Assembly (NCBI GenBank): GCA_007136055.1
Contig: SLHT01000208.1
Span: forward strand, 1 to 18,412
Reading direction: 5' to 3'
Origin: Syntrophomonadaceae bacterium
Lineage (GTDB): Bacteria > Bacillota > Dethiobacteria > DTU022
Length of the DNA stretch: 18,412 nt
How positions within the stretch are numbered: the stretch's first letter is position 1; each line of letters opens with the position of its first letter. The notes below the pieces were generated by a model. It was not told the origin of the DNA and did not search any database. It saw nothing but the letters and a program-made list of their open reading frames with translations. This document shows, piece by piece, positions 7,181 through 14,456 of the stretch. The translations under genes were made by a program, and so were the position numbers.

Positions 7181-7188
7181 TGAAATCT

Positions 7189-7764
7189 ATGGAACTATAT
7201 GAAGCGATGATCATTATTAGTCCGGAACTGGAAAAGGAAGAGCACGAAGAAGTTTTACAGGGCTTATCTGCTACCATTTCCAAAAATGAAGGAACAGTTG
7301 ACACGATCCTTGATTGGCGTAAGCGGCGTTTAGCTTATGAAGTGGATAAAAAGTATCAGGAAGGCCACTACTACCTGGTTTACTTCAGCGGTAAAGGTAA
7401 TACCATTCCCGAAATCGAACATTTCTTTAGGGTTACGGATAATATCGTCCGTTATATGATCGTGCGCACAGACGAACAAGAGTTCGAGGCGGCAGCCAAG
7501 AAAGCGGCCAGTGAAGCTGCTGCAGCTGAAAATGCTGCATCTGAAGAAACAGAAGCTAAGACTGAGGCAGCTGAAAATGCTGCATCTGAAGAAACAGAAG
7601 CTAAGACTGAGGCAGCTGAAAATGCTGCATCTGAAGAAACAGAAGCTAAAACTGAAGCAGCCGAAACATTTGAAGAACCTGATAAGTCTGAGCAGGACGA
7701 AACACCCCCGGAAATCGAATCCACAGAAGACCAGGCGGGAGAAGAAAAAGCTGCCGGCGAATAA
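7189..7764 (+). CDS. rpsF: 30S ribosomal protein S6 with long acidic tail
   Basis: Residues 1-95 are a standard S6 domain (MELYEAMIIISPEL, then WRKRRLAYEVDKKYQEGHYYLVYF and VRYMIVR near residue 90). S6 binds 16S rRNA in the platform together with S18, encoded two genes downstream. Residues 96-191 are an added tail of almost only Ala, Glu, Thr, Ser, Lys and Asp. It contains three copies of a 15-residue unit, so the protein is about twice the usual length. The start is ATG 7189, with GAGGGAGGTG (7173-7182) 6 bp upstream; a GTG at 7180 in the same frame overlaps the SD and is unlikely. The tail should be disordered and strongly negative. Some length beyond S6 is common in this phylum, but the tandem repeat is unusual. 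Confidence 0.96.
   Translation: MELYEAMIIISPELEKEEHEEVLQGLSATISKNEGTVDTILDWRKRRLAYEVDKKYQEGHYYLVYFSGKGNTIPEIEHFFRVTDNIVRYMIVRTDEQEFEAAAKKAASEAAAAENAASEETEAKTEAAENAASEETEAKTEAAENAASEETEAKTEAAETFEEPDKSEQDETPPEIESTEDQAGEEKAAGE
7525..7659 (+). repeat. Three tandem 45-bp repeats in rpsF
   Basis: The copies are 7525-7569, 7570-7614 and 7615-7659. The first two are identical. The third differs at two positions, both silent (AAG to AAA and GAG to GAA). Each encodes AENAASEETEAKTEA. A degenerate fourth start follows at 7660. Length is a multiple of three, so copy-number change keeps the reading frame. Confidence 0.97.
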
Positions 7765-7800
7765 ATGCTGAATACTAAATTAAGAAGGACGGTGTGGCAA

Positions 7801-8208
7801 ATGTTAAACCAGGTAATTTTGATCGGTCGCTTAACCCATGATCCGGAACTCCGCTATACGGCCGGTGGTGGGGTGCCAATTGCTACTTTTACACTTGCAG
7901 TTGACCGTCCCTTTACCAATCAGCAGGGGGAAAGGGAAACTGATTTTATAAACATTGTAACCTGGAGAAAGTTGGCGGAAACATGCGCTAATTATCTTAA
8001 AAAAGGCAGGTTGGCCGCTGTTACCGGCAGACTGCAGATCCGCTCTTATGATGACAGCCAGGGTGTCAGGCGAAAAGCAGCTGACATTGTGGCCGACAAT
8101 GTTCAGTTTCTTGATCGGGCTCCCGATGGAGCGAAATCGAATCCAGATGATTTCAGCAGTTCAGGCGGCGATGATATGGATATCAGCGGAGATGATGTTC
8201 CCTTTTAA
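7801..8208 (+). CDS. ssb: Single-stranded DNA-binding protein
   Basis: From ATG 7801 the product has 135 residues, starting MLNQVILIGRLTHDPELRYT, the normal SSB N-terminus. The OB-fold occupies about 1-105 with the conserved FINIVTWRKLAETCANYLKKG segment. A short linker leads to an acidic C-terminal tip ending DDVPF, the protein-interaction tail that recruits replication and repair partners. The frame is open back to an ATG at 7765 directly after rpsF, but those 12 residues are not SSB-like. AAGGA at 7785-7789 lies 11 bp before ATG 7801. It sits between rpsF and rpsR, the standard arrangement in Firmicutes. Confidence 0.96.
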   Translation: MLNQVILIGRLTHDPELRYTAGGGVPIATFTLAVDRPFTNQQGERETDFINIVTWRKLAETCANYLKKGRLAAVTGRLQIRSYDDSQGVRRKAADIVADNVQFLDRAPDGAKSNPDDFSSSGGDDMDISGDDVPF

Positions 8209-8225
8209 TGGAAGGAGGGTGATTA

Positions 8226-8456
8226 ATGAGGCGTGACAGAGGAAGAAAACCAAAAAAGAAAATATGCAGCTTTTGCGTTGAAAAGATAGATAGTGTAGAT
8301 TATAAACAGCATGAGAAATTGAAGAGGTTTGTAACTGAAAGAGGAAAAGTGCTTCCGCGCCGTATTTCCGGTAATTGTGCTAAGCATCAACGTCAGTTGA
8401 CGAGGGCAATTAAAAAGGCCAGGATTATGGCTTTAATGCCTTTTAGTATGGAATAA
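8226..8456 (+). CDS. rpsR: 30S ribosomal protein S18
   Basis: This 76-residue basic protein carries the S18 core: CSFCVEKIDSVDYKQHEKLKRFVTERGKV then the RRISGNCAKHQRQLTRAIKKAR rRNA-binding segment and a short LMPF end. CSFC plus C50 and the adjacent His suggest the zinc-binding (C+) form of S18. The start ATG 8226 has a strong AAGGAGGGTG upstream. S18 pairs with S6 on the 30S platform, matching its place in the same operon. A terminator follows 24 bp after the stop. Confidence 0.96.
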   Translation: MRRDRGRKPKKKICSFCVEKIDSVDYKQHEKLKRFVTERGKVLPRRISGNCAKHQRQLTRAIKKARIMALMPFSME

Positions 8457-8479
8457 TAAAAGCTGGTTAGTTATTTTTG

Positions 8480-8517
8480 AAACGGTGTCGGAGTATAATT
8501 CCAGGCACCGTTTTTAT
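8480..8517 (+). terminator. Terminator after rpsR
   Basis: AAACGGTG (8480-8487) pairs with CACCGTTT (8506-8513), and inner pairing of GGA (8490-8492) with TCC (8500-8502) tightens the loop. A T run spans 8511-8515 followed by ATTT. The loop contains TATAAT (8494-8499), with no acceptable -35. Confidence 0.85.
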
Positions 8518-8582
8518 TTGCAGGATTGAAGGCCCTTAAAAGCGAATTAACAGACAGGTTAAAGGAAAGGAGCTGTCTGATA

Positions 8583-9029
8583 ATGCAGATTATACTTGAG
8601 CAGGACGTGCCAAACCTGGGGGAAAAAGGTGAATTGAAAGAGGTGGCCAGGGGGTATGCCCGCAACCACCTATTACCGCGAGGGTTGGCGGTTGAAGCGA
8701 CGCCACAGCGGCTGCGGGATTGGAAACAGCGCCAGGAGAAAGAAGAAGCAATGAACAGGGAATTGGAAGAGCAGGCCCGCGAAGAAGCTGATAGGCTTTC
8801 TCAAAAAGAAATTGTTTTTAAAATGCCGGCAGGAGAAGGCGGCCGTCTTTTCGGCTCAGTTACATCAGCTGATGTTGCCAATCAGCTGACGGAAAAAGGC
8901 TTTGCAGTTGATAAAAAGAAAATTGAGCTCTCCGAGCCAATAAAAAGTGCTGGCAGTTATACGGCAGATGTCCGCTTGCATCCCGGTATCAAAGCAGAAA
9001 TACTGATCCGGGTTGATAAAGAAGACTAA
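8583..9029 (+). CDS. rplI: 50S ribosomal protein L9
   Basis: The 148-residue product begins MQIILEQDVPNLGEKGELKEV followed by the L9 signature GYARNHLLPRGLAVEAT. The N-terminal rRNA-binding domain (1-50) is joined by a long charged helix (about 45-80) to the C-terminal domain, as in all L9. The frame is open back to a TTG at 8526, but the additional residues overlap no conserved part. ATG 8583 has AAAGGAG at 8566-8572. It lies between the rpsR terminator and dnaB; rplI-dnaB adjacency is typical of Firmicutes. Confidence 0.96.
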   Translation: MQIILEQDVPNLGEKGELKEVARGYARNHLLPRGLAVEATPQRLRDWKQRQEKEEAMNRELEEQAREEADRLSQKEIVFKMPAGEGGRLFGSVTSADVANQLTEKGFAVDKKKIELSEPIKSAGSYTADVRLHPGIKAEILIRVDKED

Positions 9030-9079
9030 GACCTGTTGATAAATGAAGTTCAGGGTTTATAGCAAGGAGGCTGTTGGAG

Positions 9080-10426
9080 TTGGTAGTTCTAAGTGACAGG
9101 GTTCCCCCCCAGAGCAAAGAGGCTGAAGTCTCGGTTCTTGGTTCAATGATTATTGACAGAGAAGCTATATTTGCAGCTGCGGAGCTGTTAACTGAAATGG
9201 ATTTTTACAGCACCGCCCACCAAAAAATATTTTCCGGAATTATTTCTTTAAGTGAAAAAGGTGAACCTGTCGACCTGGTAACTTTATCTGAAGAGCTGCA
9301 GAGCAATCAATGCCTCGAAAATATAGGGGGGAGATCATACCTCGTTACTTTGGCCAATGCCGTACCTACTGCAGCAAATGTGCAATACCATTCCCGTATC
9401 GTGAGAGAAAAAGCAATTTTACGGGCCCTGATTCAAACTGCTACAGGGATTGTAGCGCGCAGCTTTGAGGCTCCTTCCAATGTGGATGAGTTTCTTGATG
9501 AAGCAGAGCAGCTGATTTTTGAGATCAGCCGACGGGGACAACAACAGGGGTTTGCATCTCTTAAAGATGTCCTGGTGAAAGCTTTTGACAGCATCGAAAA
9601 GCTTTATGATGAAAAAAAAGGGGTGACCGGCCTTTCCACCGGTTTTACCGATCTTGACAGGGTTACGTCCGGTTTTCAAAACTCTGATCTTATTATTATA
9701 GCTGCCCGTCCCAGTATGGGAAAAACGACCCTGGCTTTAAATATAACCCAGCAGATAGCTGTTAATGAAAAAATGCCGACTGCTTTTTTTAGTATGGAAA
9801 TGTCCAAGGAGCAGCTGGCGCAGCGATTGCTCTGTGCAGAATCCCAGATTGATGCTCAAAATATGCGGAGAGGCTTTCTGAGTCAGGAGGAATGGCAGAA
9901 GCTAACCAGGGCCGTCGGGCCGCTTAGCGAATCCCCGTTATACATTGACGATTCCGGAAACCTTTCTGTGATGGAGGTCCGGGCCAAGGCCCGGCGTCTT
10001 AAAGCCGAAAAAGGGCTGCAGGCGATATTCGTTGATTACTTGCAACTGATGCGCGGTTTTAGCCGTTCTGAAAGCAGACAGCAGGAGTTGTCTGAAATAT
10101 CAAGAGCCCTCAAGGCTCTGGCTAAAGAACTGCAAGTTCCCGTTATAGCCCTGTCCCAGTTAAGCCGAGCAGTAGAGAAAAGGCCTGACCGACGGCCCAT
10201 GCTCAGCGACCTGATGGAATCGGGCGGAATAGAAGCCAATGCCGACGTGGTGATGTTTATTTACCGTGAGTCATATTACAATCGGGATACCGAACAAGGA
10301 AACATTGCGGAAATTAGTATCGCCAAACAGCGGAATGGACCAACCGGGCTTGTAAAACTCTATTTTCTCGATCGTTTTACAAAGTTTGCCAATGTTGCCC
10401 GTGACGCAATCAAGGAAGAAGGCTAA
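9080..10426 (+). CDS. dnaB: Replicative DNA helicase DnaB
   Basis: This is the ring-shaped replicative helicase (called DnaC in Bacillus), which unwinds DNA 5'-3' ahead of the fork and recruits primase. The N-terminal DnaB domain (about 5-105) contains the RVPPQSKEAEVSVLGSM opening. A linker helix follows, then the RecA-like domain with Walker A ARPSMGKTT near residue 210 and Walker B IFVDYLQLM near 318. The SQLSRAVEKRPDRRPMLSDL segment and GGIEANADVV are also typical. The start is uncertain between two in-frame TTG codons. TTG 9080 is 9 bp from AAGGAGG (9064-9070), while TTG 9074 is only 3 bp away, so I chose 9080 (448 residues). No intein is present. Confidence 0.95.
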   Translation: MVVLSDRVPPQSKEAEVSVLGSMIIDREAIFAAAELLTEMDFYSTAHQKIFSGIISLSEKGEPVDLVTLSEELQSNQCLENIGGRSYLVTLANAVPTAANVQYHSRIVREKAILRALIQTATGIVARSFEAPSNVDEFLDEAEQLIFEISRRGQQQGFASLKDVLVKAFDSIEKLYDEKKGVTGLSTGFTDLDRVTSGFQNSDLIIIAARPSMGKTTLALNITQQIAVNEKMPTAFFSMEMSKEQLAQRLLCAESQIDAQNMRRGFLSQEEWQKLTRAVGPLSESPLYIDDSGNLSVMEVRAKARRLKAEKGLQAIFVDYLQLMRGFSRSESRQQELSEISRALKALAKELQVPVIALSQLSRAVEKRPDRRPMLSDLMESGGIEANADVVMFIYRESYYNRDTEQGNIAEISIAKQRNGPTGLVKLYFLDRFTKFANVARDAIKEEG

Positions 10427-10432
10427 AAGCAG

Positions 10433-11824
10433 GTGGCTACCAAAATATATGATGCAATTATAGTAGGAGCAGGCCCGGCGGGTATATTTGCCGCGCTGGA
10501 GTTGATCTCTAAAAGCAGGGCCAGAGTTTTGATTATAGATAAAGGCGAGCCCTTGGAAAAGCGACACTGTAGAACACAGCGAGAATATGGTCGCTGCCTG
10601 CGCTGTAATCCATGCGCTATTACCTGTGGGTGGGGAGGAGCGGGGGCTTTCAGTGATGGAAAATTAACCCTGACATCTGCTTTCGGCGGTTATTTAAACG
10701 AATACATTGATCAGGACTCTATTGAAAAAATGATCGAGGAAGTAGATCAAATCTACTTGTCGTATGGGGCCTCAGAAATTGTTTATGGAACCGACCAGGA
10801 AGCAGTCAAGGATATGGAGCGTAGTGCCGCAGCTGCCGGGTTAAATCTGGTTCCCGCCAAAATAAGGCACCTCGGCACTGAAAATTGCTATCGTGTTATC
10901 GAAAAAATGTATAATGCTTTGTCAGATAAAGTCGATATCCTCATGAATACAATAGTAGCTGAGCTTGTAACAGAAGATGGCATGGTCAAAGGAGTTAAGC
11001 TGAAGTCAGGGGAAATTTATTCTGCTGATTACGTTATTTGCGCGCCGGGCCGGGTTGGCGCTGAGTGGATGTATTCTGAATCTAAAAGATTAGGGTTAAA
11101 GGGCATTAATAATCCGGTCGATATCGGGGTCCGGGTGGAAGTGCCTGCCGTAATTATGGAAAAGCTGACCAGCCAGGCCTATGAGTCTAAGCTGATCTAC
11201 TTTACAAAACATTTTGATGATCGGATTCGAACTTTTTGTATGAACCCTTACGGAGTTGTTGTCACTGAAGGTAACGAAGGCCTGGTAACAGTAAATGGAC
11301 ACAGTTACGCTGAAACAAAAACGGTTAATACAAACTTCGCGCTTTTAGTCAGCAAATCTTTTACAGAGCCCTTTACTGAACCGATTCGCTACGGCCGTTA
11401 TATAGCCAGCCTGGCCAATATGCTCGGAGACGGGGTAATTGTACAACGCCTGGGTGATTTGCTGATGGGGCGGCGTTCGACCACCGAAAGGATTCGCCGT
11501 GGCTTGGTGCAACCTACTTTGACTGAAGCAACTCCTGGTGATTTAAGCCTTGTTTTGCCCTACAGATATCTTTTGGCGATTATTGAAATGTTGGAGGCTC
11601 TTGATAAATTGGCTCCCGGAGTTAACTCGCGACACACCTTGCTTTACGGGATTGAAGTCAAGTTTTATTCATACCGCCTTTGTCTTAGCAGTAAATTGGA
11701 AACTGATATCAATAATCTTTTCGCTGTCGGAGACGGTGCCGGGGTAACCAGGGGTTTAATTCAAGCTTCTTCGACTGGCCTGTTAGCTGCTCGTGAAATT
11801 GCAAACCGCCTGCAGAATAATTAA
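10433..11824 (+). CDS. FAD-dependent dehydrogenase (COG2509-like) with Cys cluster
   Basis: This 463-residue flavoprotein opens with the dinucleotide-binding motif GAGPAG (12-17) and an acidic residue after the second strand (D36). It ends with a FAD-closing segment, NNLFAVGDGAGVTRGLIQASSTG, near 430-450. Between residues 46 and 65 lies a cysteine group C46-x8-C55-x2-C58-x2-C61-x3-C65, directly followed by GWGGAGAFSDGKL. This matches uncharacterised FAD-dependent dehydrogenases of the COG2509 type, whose substrate is unknown. The group could be redox-active or bind a metal. The likely start is GTG 10433, 6 bp after the dnaB stop, with AAGAAGG inside the end of dnaB as ribosome binding site. 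Co-transcription with dnaB is likely, but a functional link to replication is not implied. Confidence 0.85.
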   Translation: MATKIYDAIIVGAGPAGIFAALELISKSRARVLIIDKGEPLEKRHCRTQREYGRCLRCNPCAITCGWGGAGAFSDGKLTLTSAFGGYLNEYIDQDSIEKMIEEVDQIYLSYGASEIVYGTDQEAVKDMERSAAAAGLNLVPAKIRHLGTENCYRVIEKMYNALSDKVDILMNTIVAELVTEDGMVKGVKLKSGEIYSADYVICAPGRVGAEWMYSESKRLGLKGINNPVDIGVRVEVPAVIMEKLTSQAYESKLIYFTKHFDDRIRTFCMNPYGVVVTEGNEGLVTVNGHSYAETKTVNTNFALLVSKSFTEPFTEPIRYGRYIASLANMLGDGVIVQRLGDLLMGRRSTTERIRRGLVQPTLTEATPGDLSLVLPYRYLLAIIEMLEALDKLAPGVNSRHTLLYGIEVKFYSYRLCLSSKLETDINNLFAVGDGAGVTRGLIQASSTGLLAAREIANRLQNN

Positions 11825-11860
11825 TTAAAGCATTTGTCCTGAAGCAGTGCGTTGGTCAAT

Positions 11861-11889
11861 TTGCTTTACCGTTCCTGAAATGGTATAAT
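11861..11889 (+). promoter_or_regulatory. Promoter before the G5-M23 gene
   Basis: TTGCTT (11861-11866) and TATAAT (11884-11889) are 17 bp apart, with TGG in front of the -10 making it an extended -10. Transcription would begin near 11896, immediately before a terminator-like hairpin. Confidence 0.65.
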
Positions 11890-11897
11890 GTAAATGC

Positions 11898-11933
11898 AAA
11901 ACGGTTAGCCCAACAAGCGAGACCGTTTTTTTT
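11898..11933 (+). terminator. Terminator hairpin just downstream of the promoter
   Basis: AAAACGGT (11898-11905) pairs with ACCGTTTT (11922-11929), and the sequence runs on as eight T residues (11926-11933). It may end the dnaB-FAD transcript or act as an attenuator on transcripts from the promoter at 11861-11889. In the latter case the terminated RNA would be only about 37 nt long. Confidence 0.75.
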
Positions 11934-11979
11934 GTTCATAAAATTGGCAGTAATATTTATGATGGGAACTTATATGTTA

Positions 11980-12060
11980 GAGTGTGCATTTTTTGATAGC
12001 GGCTGGGCTAACTTGCCGCCCGGGTAGTTCGTAGTTAATTTAGATCTGAAATGCACACTC
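11980..12060 (+). repeat. 12-bp perfect inverted repeat enclosing a GC hairpin
   Basis: GAGTGTGCATTT (11980-11991) is the exact reverse complement of AAATGCACACTC (12049-12060). The enclosed 57 nt contain GCGGC (11999-12003) pairing with GCCGC (12015-12019), whose loop starts TGGGCTAAC (12004-12012). That loop is complementary over 9 nt to GTTAGCCCA (11904-11912) in the upstream terminator hairpin. A structured mRNA leader is the likeliest reading. Confidence 0.8.
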
Positions 12061-12114
12061 CGGCTGGCAAAGTTATGGTTAACTGACATAATGGAACGCA
12101 GAAAGGATTAAGTT

Positions 12115-13578
12115 ATGAAATCGAAGCCTGTTTCAATGGTGCCTGCTGGGAAAAGGCCTCCAGTTAAAGGGTCTGCCAGGTATAAAAAAATTATCCAAGC
12201 TATGAAGTTGTGGATTAAAGCAAAAAATATTAGAGAAGCTCATTTTCTTTTAGTGGTTTCAGTTACTCTAACCGCTACCCTTGCGCTTCATGGTTATTTG
12301 GGTAATTATGTATATGTTGTTCTGCTGGATGACAAAGAAGTCGGAATGGTTGCAGATGCGCAAGAAGTTGAAGGGTTTGTCACAGACCTGACGAATCGCT
12401 GTGGAGTTCTTTACGGTATGCGTATAGATCCGGGTACTAAGGTTGCCCTGGTTAAAGAATTTAGGACCGGGGAAAAACCGCAGTCGGAATCAGTACAAAC
12501 AGCAATACGCCAGCAGATGAAATTAGTTACGAGTGCATACATGATTAAAGTCGATGGAGAACCCCTGGTTTCGGTTCACTCAAAGAGTGACTTAGATGAA
12601 ATTATCAAGTCACTAAAAGTTGCTTACTCTAGCAACAACGATAGTGTTAAGCTTTTGGATGCTTTCATAGTAGAAGACTTAGAACTGGAGCCCGCCACCG
12701 TTAACCCGGAGAGCATCTTTGCTGCAGATGAGGTCGTCGCCATGCTCGTGGAAGATAGTAACGAAAAAATTTTTCAGGCAACTTCTTTACCCGACTCTTC
12801 AGGGCGAGGGTCGCTGGATAGCCGCCAATCACACGGCTATTTTAATTCTGCTTCGTTGGTTCACTCTATTTCCGAACAGGAACTGATAGACCATTCTTTA
12901 GCTGTTGAAAGCAATGCTATAAGTATTAAAACTATAGAGGAGGTTGTGGTCACAGAAGATATTCCTTTTTTAACCGAAATTATTTACGATGAAGAAATGT
13001 GGACGGTTGAAAAAGAAGTTGACCCCTCCGGCAAGGACGGCAAAAAGGAAATTGTCTACCATATTACACGTACTAACGGAGTTGAAGTGGATCGGGTCAG
13101 GGTTAGTGAAAGGGTTATAGACGAACCGGTAACTCAAATTGAACGACACGGCACGGCCAGTGTTCCTAGCTTTGGTTCGGGGCAATTTATCTGGCCCGTG
13201 GAGGGTGGCGGCGAAATAACACCAGGCAGGGGGTTTAGCTCCTGGCATACAGGTATAGACATCCATGCCGACCCTGGAACAAATATATTGGCTTCTGACA
13301 GTGGTATTGTCTGGTTCTCAGGACGAGGGGGTTCACAGGGCAACTATATTATTATCTATCATGGTTCGTACTGGAGCCTTTATCTCCATAACAAAGCTAA
13401 CCTTGTTTCTGAAGGGAACAGGGTTGAGCAGGGAGAGGTAATTGGCAGGGTTGGGTCTACCGGCCGTTCCACCGGGCCACATCTTCATTTTGAAATACGC
13501 CTTGATGACGGTACCGGTGAATGGCATGGCTACTATCAGCACAAACCAATAGACCCGCTGCGCTTTTTTAATCCCTAA
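12115..13578 (+). CDS. G5 and M23 domain cell-wall hydrolase
   Basis: The 487-residue protein has a basic cytoplasmic N-terminus, one membrane helix near 43-65, an extracytoplasmic region of about 70-270 without a recognised fold, a G5 domain at about 280-345 (VVTEDIPFLTEIIYDEEMW through the ERVIDEP end), and a C-terminal M23 domain. Zinc ligands are in place: H378 and D382 in HTGID, and H458 of HLH (456-458). The further histidine is H425, in YLH. G5 domains bind cell-surface sugars or peptidoglycan, so it should be a wall-bound endopeptidase. The start ATG 12115 has AAAGGA at 12102-12107. It stands alone between an elaborate leader and a strong terminator, directly before the WalRK system known to control such autolysins in relatives. 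No WalR-type binding pair was found upstream. Confidence 0.88.
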   Translation: MKSKPVSMVPAGKRPPVKGSARYKKIIQAMKLWIKAKNIREAHFLLVVSVTLTATLALHGYLGNYVYVVLLDDKEVGMVADAQEVEGFVTDLTNRCGVLYGMRIDPGTKVALVKEFRTGEKPQSESVQTAIRQQMKLVTSAYMIKVDGEPLVSVHSKSDLDEIIKSLKVAYSSNNDSVKLLDAFIVEDLELEPATVNPESIFAADEVVAMLVEDSNEKIFQATSLPDSSGRGSLDSRQSHGYFNSASLVHSISEQELIDHSLAVESNAISIKTIEEVVVTEDIPFLTEIIYDEEMWTVEKEVDPSGKDGKKEIVYHITRTNGVEVDRVRVSERVIDEPVTQIERHGTASVPSFGSGQFIWPVEGGGEITPGRGFSSWHTGIDIHADPGTNILASDSGIVWFSGRGGSQGNYIIIYHGSYWSLYLHNKANLVSEGNRVEQGEVIGRVGSTGRSTGPHLHFEIRLDDGTGEWHGYYQHKPIDPLRFFNP

Positions 13579-13600
13579 GAGTTTCTAAATAGAAGTAACG

Positions 13601-13630
13601 GCCTTCTTCCAATTGGAAGAAGGCTTTTTT
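13601..13630 (+). terminator. Strong terminator before walR
   Basis: A perfect 10-bp stem, GCCTTCTTCC (13601-13610) with GGAAGAAGGC (13615-13624), has an AATT loop and six T residues directly after it. It separates the M23 gene from walRK. Confidence 0.93.
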
Positions 13631-13711
13631 ATGGTGGCCGCTTAGTTTTGCAGGGTTTTTTGCTGATAAAAGCGAATTACTATGTTTACTATACAGGTGG
13701 AGTGTTTTAAA

Positions 13712-14422
13712 TTGACAGAAAAAATTTTAGTAGTAGATGATGAAAAGCCAATTGTAGAGATTCTTAAGTATAACCTTGAAAAAGAGGGTTTTCGGGTAGT
13801 CACTGCTTTTGATGGCGAGACTGCTCTTCAAATGGTTGCAACAGAAAACCCGGATGTTATAGTTTTAGATATTATGTTGCCTAATAAGGACGGTTTTACA
13901 GTTTGCCGTGAAATACGTTTACACCGTAATATTCCAATAATTATGCTGACGGCTAAGGAAACGGAAGTAGATAAGATTCTCGGTCTTGAGCTGGGCGCTG
14001 ATGATTATGTTACAAAGCCTTTCAGCGCCAGGGAGGTTACGGCCAGGGTTAGGGCGATATTGCGCCGTAGCGCCGCCGCCGCTTCAGGGGAAAAAGTGGC
14101 CGGTGAGACGGGCAGATTAACTGTAGGGAGCATTACAGTAGACCGTGATGAAGTTCAGGTTTATAATGAAGGCAATCCTGTAGATTTAACTCTGCGGGAG
14201 TATAATCTTTTAGTCTACCTGATGTCGAAACCAGGTTATGTTTACAGTCGCGAGCAACTGTTGAACCAGGTGTGGGACTATGATTATATAGGCGATGATC
14301 GAACCGTGGATGTAACGGTTCGCCGTTTGCGAGAGAAGCTGGAACATGATCCGGCAAAGCCTGAATATATATATACAAAGAGGGGTGTAGGTTATTTCTT
14401 TCGGCGGAGGCAAGACCTTTAA
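13712..14422 (+). CDS. walR: Response regulator WalR (YycF)
   Basis: This is an OmpR/PhoB-type response regulator of 236 residues. The receiver domain has the acidic pair D9-D10, the phosphorylation site D53 in VIVLDIMLP, T80 and K102. A winged-helix DNA-binding domain follows from about 135 to the end (LTLREYNLLVYLMSKPG, and DRTVDVTVRRLREKLE). The start is taken as TTG 13712, because AGGTGGAG (13695-13702) stands 9 bp before it and the product then begins TEKILVVDDEKP like WalR of relatives. An ATG at 13682 in the same frame lacks a ribosome binding site. It is followed by walK, yycH and yycI, which fixes the identity. WalR is essential in Bacillus and Staphylococcus and controls wall hydrolase genes. 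Its last codons contain GGAGG, the only SD near the walK start. Confidence 0.95.
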   Translation: MTEKILVVDDEKPIVEILKYNLEKEGFRVVTAFDGETALQMVATENPDVIVLDIMLPNKDGFTVCREIRLHRNIPIIMLTAKETEVDKILGLELGADDYVTKPFSAREVTARVRAILRRSAAAASGEKVAGETGRLTVGSITVDRDEVQVYNEGNPVDLTLREYNLLVYLMSKPGYVYSREQLLNQVWDYDYIGDDRTVDVTVRRLREKLEHDPAKPEYIYTKRGVGYFFRRRQDL

Positions 14423-14423
14423 C
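14406..14423 (+). promoter_or_regulatory. SD-like sequence and CTT TAA C at the walR end
   Basis: GGAGG (14406-14410) is followed, six bases later, by CTT (14417-14419), the walR stop TAA (14420-14422) and C. This has the same elements as the prfB frameshift site: SD, CTT, stop, C. There UGA is the stop and the spacing is 3 nt. A +1 slip here would continue into the walK frame. It may equally be the ordinary walK ribosome binding site. Confidence 0.4.
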
Positions 14424-14456
14424 AGCCTCCAGTGGAAAATAATTTTTATCTATATA

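Noticed and set aside
7452..7771. Open frames on the minus strand and in another plus frame across the rpsF repeat
   Set aside because: They arise from the 45-bp repeat, whose length is a multiple of three, so all frames stay open. The predicted proteins are low-complexity and the S6 frame is clearly the coding one.
8494..8499. Promoter for rplI-dnaB from TATAAT in the terminator loop
   Set aside because: No acceptable -35 at 16-18 bp and the hexamer lies inside the rpsR terminator hairpin.
11884..11905. WalR binding site in front of the M23 gene
   Set aside because: One half-site TGTAAA (11889-11894) is present but no second TGTWAH hexamer stands 5 bp away. The same holds before the first M23 gene, where TGTTAT (2271-2276) has only a poor partner.
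11980..12060. Miniature transposable element bounded by a 12-bp inverted repeat
   Set aside because: No target-site duplication flanks the repeat, and the element is only 81 bp with an internal hairpin whose loop matches the upstream terminator. A structured leader fits better.
11825..12114. c-di-AMP (ydaO), c-di-GMP or T-box leader before the G5-M23 gene
   Set aside because: The conserved core sequences of these classes were looked for by eye and not found. A covariance-model search would be needed to exclude divergent forms.
13682..13711. walR start at ATG 13682
   Set aside because: No ribosome binding site precedes it, and AGGTGGAG at 13695-13702 falls inside the extra residues and points to TTG 13712.
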